Below, one piece after another: positions 1-5,369 of a stretch of DNA of 5,433 nt. The stretch is from positions 1 to 5,433 of the forward strand of contig DATKMG010000129.1 of NCBI GenBank assembly GCA_035541995.1. The letters run 5' to 3'. The notes beneath the pieces were generated by a model. It did no database searches, was not told where the DNA came from, and saw nothing but the letters and a program-made list of their open reading frames with translations. The position numbers were made by a program, and so were the translations under genes. This DNA is from DATKMG01 sp035541995 (lineage in GTDB: Bacteria > Acidobacteriota > Terriglobia > Versatilivoradales > Versatilivoraceae). Numbering within the stretch: position 1 is the stretch's first letter; each line of letters starts with the position of its first letter.

Positions 1-134
1 TCCACATCGCCGAGCGTAATGATTTGCCGGTTGACGACGGCAACAATACGGTCAATCACTTCCGCCCCTGCACAACGACCCGCCAGAGGAGAAAGAATGA
101 CCGCCACCAAGACCCCCAGTATCTGTTTTTTCAT
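1..134 (-). CDS. surA: SurA-like periplasmic chaperone / peptidyl-prolyl isomerase, N-terminal fragment
   Basis: Partial gene running off the left edge; only 44 codons plus two bases are visible. The reading begins MKKQILGVLVAVILSPLAG: a two-lysine n-region, a hydrophobic core, and a probable signal peptidase I site after Cys-Ala-Gly-Ala (residues 21-24). The mature part opens EVIDRIVAVVNRQIITLGDV, the typical first strand and helix of SurA/parvulin-type foldases ('D.I.AVVN...IT..D'). SurA proteins escort unfolded outer-membrane proteins through the periplasm to the BAM complex. The ATG lies 14 bases after the bamA stop, so the two are almost certainly cotranscribed and functionally linked. 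A GGAAGG stretch sits just before the ATG. The catalytic parvulin domains are outside the window, so the fragment could also belong to another SurA_N/PpiD-like member; the signal peptide without a membrane anchor favours SurA. Confidence 0.8.
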   Translation of the reverse strand, partial: MKKQILGVLVAVILSPLAGRCAGAEVIDRIVAVVNRQIITLGDV

Positions 135-136
135 AA

Positions 137-142
137 CCTTCC
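137..142 (-). promoter_or_regulatory. Shine-Dalgarno sequence of the surA-like gene
   Basis: On the minus strand GGAAGG is followed by TT and then the ATG. The spacing is short, but this is the only purine-rich stretch in the 14-base gap after the bamA stop codon, and it supports the ATG at 134 as the start. Confidence 0.5.
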
Positions 143-148
143 ACAATC

Positions 149-2974
149 TCAAAACGGGTTCCCTACTGTGAGAAAGATCTGGTGAGAGGGAATCCCAGCC
201 GGCCTGTCCAAATTGAATCCAAAATCAAGCCGGATTGGCCCGAAAGGGGTCTTGTATCTTATCCCAAATCCAAGATTGTTGGTAAACCCGGAAAGCCGTA
301 TTGTGCTAATCCTGGCAAACACATTCCCCGTGTCATAGAAGGGGGCAAAGCTCACATTTCCGGAGACGGGTATCCGCGATTCGATGTTAAGAATGATCAT
401 TGCATTGCCTCCCAATGGAAGCGGTTCGCCCGTATTCGGGTCAACGGCTTTTGGATCAAGGGGTCCAGCCTTGTCTTGCGGAAACCCTCTTAAGGTAGTC
501 GACCCTCCCGCAAAGAATCGCTCACTGATGGGAACTTCAGGCGTGCTCCCGAAAGGCTGATTCAGACCGACACGAAGAGAGGACACCAGGACCGAACCTG
601 CAACACCGATCTTTCGGCTAGCTTGACTCTGACCGTAAAATGATACGAAGTTCGTTTCCGAACCGATCGGCTTGGCAGTCACCGTCAGATTGGCGGTATT
701 GAAATATCCCGACGTCGGATCGAAAGGATCGTCCCGCGTGTCCCTGAGCCAAGCAGTCGATAGGGAAGAAAGTTGAAGAGTCCCCAAATTTTGCCCCGGA
801 AAACCGACAGCCCGCGGATTGACCAGGACGTCAGAAAGGTCTACCGTCTCAAAATTGTATCGGAAGAAAATTTTATCTTGCTGGTGAGCTTTTTTCAGTA
901 TCTGGAATGAGACATTCTTCCGGAAGGTACTAAAGCCGACTCGCTTGATATTGTCGAGGTAAAGAACCAGAAAGGAATCGAGATCCCGATTAAATAGCCG
1001 AGGCTCCTTGTAGGTAATTTCAGCGCGCTGTTCCTGGAAGCTGTCGCGGCTTTGAAAACTCAAAGCCCGCGCCAACCCGAACAGATTGTTGTGGGTTATG
1101 CCAAACGTCCCCCTGAACTTCTCCCAGCTCTGGTAGCCAACCCCGTAGTTCACCGAAAGTGGGCTGGCTTCTTCCACGTGGACAAGGACGGGCTTCGCTG
1201 AATTCAAGGGAGGCACGTCGAGGGGAAGGATATCCACCTTGTCAAAAATGCCCAGACCATAGAGCTTTTGCTGGCTGATCAGGAGGCTGTCTGGGCTTAG
1301 AGGGTATCCTTCATGGACGGTAATGTTTTGAGCGATCACCTTTCGGTTCGTTCGCTGGTTTCCCGCCACATAAAGATCAGAAACATTGACCTTATCATCT
1401 TCAACAACACGAAAGGTCAAATCCACTTGGTTCCGGGAAGGCCGTCGCAACTCGGTATCGACCTTGGCTTCGTTAAACCCCCGAGCTGAGTACCTGGAAA
1501 GGATCACCCGTTTGTCTTCGTCCATGAGAGCTTGAGAAAAGGGCCTTCCCGGGGCCAGATTGAGCCCTTTCAGGACTTCTATGGTGGCGACTTGCACGGT
1601 TCCTTCGGTCTTTACTTCCCTCACCGTCGTTTGGGGACCCTCTTGGATTCTGAAACTTACCGCAAGACTCCCGCTTTTCCCCACCCGACGTTGGTCCGGC
1701 GCTACCTCCACCTGCTCGTATCCTTTCCGAAGGTAGAGGTCTTTGATAGTGGCAGCGTCTTCCTGAAGCATGTCGAGGCTGAATTGTCCCCTCCTGATGA
1801 GATTGCCCGCTTTTGTTCTCAGTCTGGATGAGAGTTCCTTCGTCGAGAACTCCTCGGCTCCCGGGAAATCGACCGAGACAACTTTCTGCCTCTCCCCCCT
1901 TTTGATCGTGTAATTGACTTGATAAGCGTTCTGTTCTGGAACCTCGATAAATTCAGAATCTACAGCAACATCAAAGTGCCCACTCCGTTGAAAATAGTCT
2001 TCGATATTCTTCTTGCCTTCCTCGATTAAGTCGCTATCAATGGATCCCTCTTCATAAATAGGCACAAGTTGTCGCAGTCGCTTCTTGGGAATCTTGGCCC
2101 CCTTCAGTTGGATGTAAACGTAAGAACCTGCATCGACAGCGAGATTTAGGCTGACGGAATTCTGTTCAGCCGAGTAGTTCAAATCTCCAAGGCGGATGGA
2201 CGCGTTTAGAAATCCCCGGTCGGAGTACACCCTGCGAATCCTTTCAAAGTCCCTTTTGAGAACTGTGTAGTCGTAAAGCTTCCCGGGTTTGCTCTTCATC
2301 TTCCCTGTTATCTCTTGCGACTCCAGCACCGGGTTGCCACTCACTTTAACGTCACCGACAATAGCGCGAACGCCGGGCTGGATGAGGAACTTCACGTAGG
2401 CCAGACGCATCTTGGACACAAATTGGATATTAGGGGTGACTTCAGCCCGGAAATACCCCATGTTCTTAAGACTCCCTTGGACTTTGAGCAGAATATCTGC
2501 CACTTTTTTTTGGGAGTAAATCTCCCCTAAGGGGAGTTGTGAGAGCCCCCTTAGCGGGGACCGTAACACGGGTTGGCCCCCGACTTGAAAGTCTGCAAAA
2601 AAGTAATTGGGGCGTACTTGAAAAGTAATGATCAGTCCGGCAGGCCCAGGTTCAGCCAGGACTTCTATGGAGTGAAACAAACGAGTGGCATATAGGACTT
2701 CCAGGCTTCTTCGTACCGCCTCCTCTGTCAGAGGCGCCCCAGGAGCCAGAGGGATCAGCGGCAAGAGTTTCGTTTCACTAATTGGGTCTTCAGAAAGAAA
2801 AAGAATTCTGCTCACGGTCTCGCCCACGTACTTATCGAGTGTCGCTGCAGATCCCCACTCACACCATACGGGCACGATCAACATCGCCCACAGGCAGGGC
2901 ATGTACGAGAAGGAAAGAGATTTAGAGGCGTGGCTATTCTGAGTCAGGCGTTGATTCGTTGCGGACAAGTCCAA
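149..2974 (-). CDS. bamA: Outer membrane protein assembly factor BamA (Omp85 family), about seven POTRA repeats
   Basis: Omp85-type insertase at the core of the BAM complex, which folds and inserts beta-barrel proteins into the outer membrane. A hydrophobic segment near residues 25-42, ending Gly-Ser-Ala-Ala (41-44), is the signal peptide. By eye the periplasmic part divides into seven POTRA-like units of about 75-85 residues (approximately 50-122, 124-201, 202-283, 284-360, 361-446, 447-527, 528-603). Most show the helix-turn motif 'Y...G[YF/F]' (GYF 173-175, GFL 254-256, GHF 332-334, GYE 418-420, GFN 499-501, GIF 575-577). The barrel spans about 605-941 with HNNLFG (628-633), DTRDDPFDPTSGYF (745-758), the loop-6 RGF signature (829-831), FYDTGNVF (879-886) and FGPIRLDFGF (911-920). 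It ends in Phe, as expected for a barrel insertion signal. At 941 residues it is longer than the roughly 800 of E. coli BamA, mainly from extra POTRAs. The start is TTG: an in-frame TAG lies three codons upstream (2983-2981). TTG at 2968 or ATG at 2902 are alternatives; starting at 2902 would leave the signal peptide without a positive n-region. surA follows 14 bases downstream. Confidence 0.93.
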   Translation of the reverse strand: MDLSATNQRLTQNSHASKSLSFSYMPCLWAMLIVPVWCEWGSAATLDKYVGETVSRILFLSEDPISETKLLPLIPLAPGAPLTEEAVRRSLEVLYATRLFHSIEVLAEPGPAGLIITFQVRPNYFFADFQVGGQPVLRSPLRGLSQLPLGEIYSQKKVADILLKVQGSLKNMGYFRAEVTPNIQFVSKMRLAYVKFLIQPGVRAIVGDVKVSGNPVLESQEITGKMKSKPGKLYDYTVLKRDFERIRRVYSDRGFLNASIRLGDLNYSAEQNSVSLNLAVDAGSYVYIQLKGAKIPKKRLRQLVPIYEEGSIDSDLIEEGKKNIEDYFQRSGHFDVAVDSEFIEVPEQNAYQVNYTIKRGERQKVVSVDFPGAEEFSTKELSSRLRTKAGNLIRRGQFSLDMLQEDAATIKDLYLRKGYEQVEVAPDQRRVGKSGSLAVSFRIQEGPQTTVREVKTEGTVQVATIEVLKGLNLAPGRPFSQALMDEDKRVILSRYSARGFNEAKVDTELRRPSRNQVDLTFRVVEDDKVNVSDLYVAGNQRTNRKVIAQNITVHEGYPLSPDSLLISQQKLYGLGIFDKVDILPLDVPPLNSAKPVLVHVEEASPLSVNYGVGYQSWEKFRGTFGITHNNLFGLARALSFQSRDSFQEQRAEITYKEPRLFNRDLDSFLVLYLDNIKRVGFSTFRKNVSFQILKKAHQQDKIFFRYNFETVDLSDVLVNPRAVGFPGQNLGTLQLSSLSTAWLRDTRDDPFDPTSGYFNTANLTVTAKPIGSETNFVSFYGQSQASRKIGVAGSVLVSSLRVGLNQPFGSTPEVPISERFFAGGSTTLRGFPQDKAGPLDPKAVDPNTGEPLPLGGNAMIILNIESRIPVSGNVSFAPFYDTGNVFARISTIRLSGFTNNLGFGIRYKTPFGPIRLDFGFNLDRPAGIPSHQIFLTVGNPF

Positions 2975-2977
2975 GAG

Positions 2978-2982
2978 TTCCT
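2978..2982 (-). promoter_or_regulatory. Probable Shine-Dalgarno of bamA, overlapping an in-frame stop
   Basis: Minus-strand AGGAA lies 3 bases before TTG at 2974-2972 and 9 bases before a second in-frame TTG at 2968-2966. The second spacing is nearer the optimum, so the true start may be codon 3 of the stated CDS. The AG of this motif is also the end of an in-frame TAG, which sets the upstream limit of the gene. No Shine-Dalgarno precedes the ATG at 2902, where the upstream sequence is pyrimidine-rich. Confidence 0.5.
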
Positions 2983-3085
2983 ACATAAGAAACTTCTACA
3001 ACTGAATTAGAGGTCAAGGTACCGTGGAACTTCGAGCAATATCGTTCAGTTCAACCCTGTTTAGAGTTGACTCCCATCCAAAAGT

Positions 3086-3094
3086 ATTATTCCA
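3086..3094 (-). promoter_or_regulatory. Candidate extended -10 promoter for bamA-surA
   Basis: The minus strand reads TGG-AATAAT, a TGn extended -10 element plus a hexamer matching TATAAT at five of six positions. The best -35 partner is poor (TTCGGA at 3116-3111, 19 bases away), so the call rests on the extended -10. Initiation would fall near 3079, leaving a 5' leader of about 105 bases before the bamA TTG. I found no convincing sigma-E-type site in the gap. Tentative. Confidence 0.3.
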
Positions 3095-3165
3095 CAGTTC
3101 ACCTATCTTCTCCGAATCCGAAGACTATCCCAAGTTGAGGGTCAGTGACAAGTAGAGGCCCGAGC

Positions 3166-3232
3166 GGTGATCGCCATCACCCTGCAAGGCTACGTACCCC
3201 CGTTCCCGGGGTTTGGGTGACGATGGCGGTCA
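3166..3232. repeat. Imperfect long inverted repeat in the divergent intergenic gap
   Basis: The left arm (TGATCGCCATCACCC, 3168-3182) is nearly complementary to the right arm (GGGTGACGATGGCGGTCA, 3215-3232), differing by one base and a three-base insertion. About 32 bases separate them, including a nested ACCCC/GGGGT pair (3196-3200 and 3208-3212). The left arm can also fold alone as GGTGAT-CGCC-ATCACC (3166-3181). No T-tract follows on either strand, so it is not a simple terminator. Possible roles are a protein-binding site, a small structured RNA or the relic of a dispersed repeat; none can be chosen from this window. Confidence 0.5.
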
Positions 3233-3292
3233 AATCGCGCAGCCCAGAAATCTCCGTTTAAGTGACTCGGTCTTATCTTCACATCAATTCGG

Positions 3293-3321
3293 TTGATTTT
3301 GAAGTAGGATACCTATATAAT
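3293..3321 (+). promoter_or_regulatory. Strong sigma70-type promoter of the rimP-nusA-infB operon
   Basis: TTGATT (-35, 3293-3298, matching TTGA of TTGACA) and a perfect TATAAT (-10, 3316-3321) are separated by exactly 17 bases. Initiation is expected around A3330. The surrounding sequence is AT-rich compared with the flanks. The nearest downstream gene is rimP, so this is the likely main operon promoter, with a leader of about 70 bases before TTG 3400. In E. coli the equivalent operon is also driven by promoters upstream of rimP. Confidence 0.8.
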
Positions 3322-3332
3322 CTTCTTTTAAT

Positions 3333-3355
3333 AGTGGGCGAAAGCCCACTTTTTT
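3333..3355 (+). terminator. Terminator-like hairpin at the 5' end of the rimP leader (possible attenuator)
   Basis: AGTGGGC (3333-3339) and GCCCACT (3344-3350) form a perfect 7-bp stem closed by a GAAA (GNRA) tetraloop, and six T residues (3350-3355) follow. It has the form of an intrinsic terminator but begins only about four bases after the predicted start site and lies upstream of all operon genes. From memory, GC-rich hairpins followed by T-tracts precede rimP in many proteobacteria, and Rfam contains a rimP leader family; I could not check that this matches it. It may act as an attenuator or as a 5' stabilising stem. No rightward gene upstream in the window needs a terminator here. Confidence 0.7.
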
Positions 3356-3385
3356 ATTGTTCTGATCGCAAGCTTCATTCCCCCA

Positions 3386-3391
3386 TAAGGA
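3386..3391 (+). promoter_or_regulatory. Shine-Dalgarno fixing the rimP start at TTG 3400
   Basis: TAAGGA ends 8 bases before TTG 3400, an ideal distance. It lies downstream of the promoter and leader hairpin, whereas the longest open frame would start at GTG 3262, upstream of the promoter. This chooses a TTG start giving a 151-residue RimP, the normal family length. A second TTG follows immediately at 3403. Confidence 0.75.
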
Positions 3392-3399
3392 ACTTCGAG

Positions 3400-3855
3400 T
3401 TGTTGGATCTGAGCAGAACAAGAGAAATCATCGAAAGAGTTGTGTACTCGGAAGGAATGGAACTGGTTGATGTGGAGCTTAAAGGGGGGCCTAATCGGAG
3501 GATTCTGCGAATCTATATTGATAAGCCGACAGGCGTGACCCATCAAGATTGCGAGCTGATCAGCGATCAAGTGGGGAGTCTGCTCGATATTGAAAACCTC
3601 ATTCTTGGAAGTTATGTCTTGGAAGTATCCTCTCCCGGTCTGACTCGCAAGCTAACCAAGGAGTCTGACTATCAGCGGTATGTGGGACGCCTAGTGAAAA
3701 TTCAGACCCGAGACCAGATTCAAGGGAGAAGGAATTTTCGCGGAACACTCCGCGGGTTGGAGGATGATCAGGTTGTTGTCGAACTGGAAGGACCGCAATC
3801 TGTCCGGATTCCATTGCACAGTATCACGAAATCGAATCTTGATTTTGACTTTTAG
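3400..3855 (+). CDS. rimP: Ribosome maturation factor RimP
   Basis: RimP binds the free 30S subunit and assists late assembly of its head region, including S19 incorporation. With the TTG start the product is 151 residues, close to the 150 of E. coli RimP. The N-terminal alpha/beta domain contains LRIYID (residues 36-41), followed by a DC...S..V...LD pattern. The family signature YVLEVSSPGL spans about 72-81. The C-terminal SH3-like domain (about 85-151) has YVGR followed by the RRNFRGTL segment and ends IPL.SITKSNLDFDF. The frame is open back to GTG 3262, but those 46 extra residues resemble nothing in RimP and overlap the promoter and hairpin, so I exclude them. The stop is 22 bases before nusA, as in the conserved rimP-nusA-infB operon. 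Identity is secure; the exact start (3400 or 3403) is less so. Confidence 0.93.
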   Translation: MLDLSRTREIIERVVYSEGMELVDVELKGGPNRRILRIYIDKPTGVTHQDCELISDQVGSLLDIENLILGSYVLEVSSPGLTRKLTKESDYQRYVGRLVKIQTRDQIQGRRNFRGTLRGLEDDQVVVELEGPQSVRIPLHSITKSNLDFDF

Positions 3856-3877
3856 TTGATCTTCAGGAGTTGCACCC

Positions 3878-5311
3878 ATGACGAGCCTTCTTTATCAGCA
3901 AATCGATCAATTGAGTAAAGAAAAGGGGATTGACCCCCAAATCGTGGTCGGCGCTGTAGAAGACGCGGTATTGGTGGCAACCCGGAAATTTTACAAATCA
4001 AGTGAGGATCTTCGTTCCCATTTTAATCAAGATACAGGCCAAGTCGAAGTCTACGCAGTCAAAAAAGTGGTTGAGACCGTAACCAGTCCAGTCCGTGAGA
4101 TCTCTCTCGAACAAGCTCTGAAGATTGATCCAGCAGCGGAACTGAACGGGGAGATCAAGATCCAGAAGCCTACGGACGTCTTGGGGAGGATTGCGGCCCA
4201 AACAGCCAAGCAGGTCATTCTGCAGAAGGTACGCGAGGCTGAAAGGGACAGTATCCATGCTGCCTATAGCCAGAGGATCGGAGAGGTGGTGACCTGCATC
4301 GTCAAACGCACTGAAGGGGGCGACGTGATTGTCGATCTCGGAACCACGGAAGGAAGGGTTCCTCGGCGGGAACAGTCGCGGCTGGAGAGTTTTGGCGCGG
4401 GAGACCGCATCCGGCTCGTGATCCTGCGAGTTGAGAAGACTGCCAAAGGTCCTCAAGTCATCCTTTCCAGGACGGACCCGGCTCTACTGATGAAACTGTT
4501 TGAGATGGAGGTCCCCGAAATTTACGATGGAACGGTGGTTATTAGGGCGGCAGCACGGGATACGGGTGAGCGGTCTAAGATTGCCGTTTCCTCCAAGGAC
4601 AAAGACGTCGATCCGGTCGGAGCTTGTGTGGGAATGAAGGGTTCAAGAGTCCAGGCCATCATCCGGGAATTGCATGGTGAGAAGATTGACATTATCCCTT
4701 ACTCGGAAGATCCTCTGACCTTTGTGATGAATGCCCTCAGCCCTGCCAAGATTGGACGTGCCAACGTCATCGATCCGGTCGAGAGAATCGTGGAAGTGAT
4801 TGTCGAAACAGATCAATTGTCTCTGGCCATTGGGAAGAAGGGGCAGAATGTCAGACTGGCCTGCAAACTGACAGGATGGAAAATTGACATCAAAAGTGAT
4901 GAAGAAAAACGTGCTGAAGTTGAACATCAAATGGCGCAAATGGCTGCCAGAACTCCGTTGTCGGAATTGCCGGGCTTAACGCCGAGTATCACAACGAAAC
5001 TCTCGGGCAGTGGTATCAGTTGCGTTGAGGAATTGGCGGATACCCCTATCGGAGATCTTACTCAGATTAAGGGAATTGGTCCAAAGATCGCCGAGAAGAT
5101 TATTGCCTCCGTTAAAGACTACTACATGCAGTTTTCAGAGATTACTGAGTCTACGGCTGCGGAAGGCTCTACCCCTGAGGTTGCCAAAGAAACTGGTTCT
5201 AATGCGACTCAAAAATCAGAAGCTTCTGCGGACGAGAATGTCACCGTTTCAGGAGACCATGATTCAGACCCCCAAATGCAAACGGAGTCTCAAAATGATA
5301 TAGAGAAATAG
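3878..5311 (+). CDS. nusA: Transcription termination/antitermination factor NusA
   Basis: NusA binds RNA polymerase near the RNA exit channel, prolongs hairpin pauses, stimulates intrinsic termination and takes part in rRNA antitermination. The 477-residue product has the full core: N-terminal polymerase-binding domain (about 1-128), S1 domain (about 133-199, VTCIVKRTEGGDVIVDLG), KH1 (about 212-280, VDPVGACVGMKGSRVQ with GMKG at 252-255) and KH2 (about 281-345, LAIGKKGQNVRLA with GKKG at 319-322). A helix-hairpin-helix unit follows (about 360-415, IKGIGPKIAEKI at 397-408). Residues 421-477 are a Ser/Thr/Glu/Asp-rich tail with 14 acidic and 3 basic residues, probably disordered. E. coli NusA (495 residues) instead has two acidic-repeat domains; only one such unit is visible here. 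The ATG start is set by AGGAG (3865-3869), 8 bases upstream. infB follows after 58 bases, with no ylxR-like gene between. Confidence 0.97.
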   Translation: MTSLLYQQIDQLSKEKGIDPQIVVGAVEDAVLVATRKFYKSSEDLRSHFNQDTGQVEVYAVKKVVETVTSPVREISLEQALKIDPAAELNGEIKIQKPTDVLGRIAAQTAKQVILQKVREAERDSIHAAYSQRIGEVVTCIVKRTEGGDVIVDLGTTEGRVPRREQSRLESFGAGDRIRLVILRVEKTAKGPQVILSRTDPALLMKLFEMEVPEIYDGTVVIRAAARDTGERSKIAVSSKDKDVDPVGACVGMKGSRVQAIIRELHGEKIDIIPYSEDPLTFVMNALSPAKIGRANVIDPVERIVEVIVETDQLSLAIGKKGQNVRLACKLTGWKIDIKSDEEKRAEVEHQMAQMAARTPLSELPGLTPSITTKLSGSGISCVEELADTPIGDLTQIKGIGPKIAEKIIASVKDYYMQFSEITESTAAEGSTPEVAKETGSNATQKSEASADENVTVSGDHDSDPQMQTESQNDIEK

Positions 5312-5369
5312 TTAAAGAATTAAATCGACTGATTTCAGCAAGAGCTGGGACTGGTTGGGCGGAGGGTTC
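5312..5369 (+). other. nusA-infB spacer
   Basis: This 58-base spacer contains no ORF of note and no intrinsic terminator; a 5-bp AAATC/GATTT stem (5322-5335) lacks a following T-run. It ends in GGAGGG (5361-5366), the infB Shine-Dalgarno. Readthrough from nusA into infB is expected. Confidence 0.6.

Larger units (their letters stand above)
2975..3292. other. Non-coding gap between the divergent clusters
   Basis: About 320 bases between the bamA start and the rightward promoter with no credible gene. A reading frame open from GTG 3262 into rimP crosses the promoter and leader hairpin and is not a real N-terminus. The gap holds the possible bamA promoter, a tandem TCCGAA pair (3111-3122), one copy of an 11-base repeat found again at the rimP start, and an imperfect inverted repeat at 3166-3232. 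I see no tRNA arms and no recognisable structured RNA. Confidence 0.7.

Noticed and set aside
63..78. Lipoprotein signal (lipobox) in the SurA-like N-terminus, because a Cys follows Leu-Ala-Gly
   Set aside because: An Arg sits directly before the Cys, which breaks the lipobox; signal peptidase I cleavage after Cys-Ala-Gly-Ala fits better.
182..493. Plus-strand open frame of 103 codons opposite the bamA barrel region
   Set aside because: Antisense shadow of a conserved gene; no Shine-Dalgarno, and its composition is dictated by the bamA codons on the other strand. The same applies to plus-strand frames at 1532-1831, 2315-2530 and 2685-2942.
3121..3240. tRNA or other structured RNA gene in the intergenic gap
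   Set aside because: No T-arm consensus, acceptor pairing or anticodon arm could be assembled around the inverted repeat.
3262..3399. N-terminal extension of RimP from GTG 3262
   Set aside because: It overlaps a near-consensus promoter and a terminator-like hairpin, lacks a Shine-Dalgarno and has no counterpart in RimP proteins.
3998..4456. Minus-strand open frame of 152 codons opposite nusA
   Set aside because: Antisense shadow of the NusA S1/N-terminal coding region, with no recognisable domain, ribosome-binding site or promoter. Frames at 4264-4446 and 4643-4939 are rejected for the same reason.
5010..5303. Overlapping plus-strand frame of 97 codons within the nusA 3' end, rich in Leu and Arg
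   Set aside because: An out-of-frame reading of the Glu/Ser-rich NusA tail; such composition arises mechanically and there is no start signal.
5322..5335. Small AAATC/GATTT hairpin after nusA as a possible terminator
   Set aside because: Only five weak base pairs with no T-run after it, and infB must be reached from upstream.
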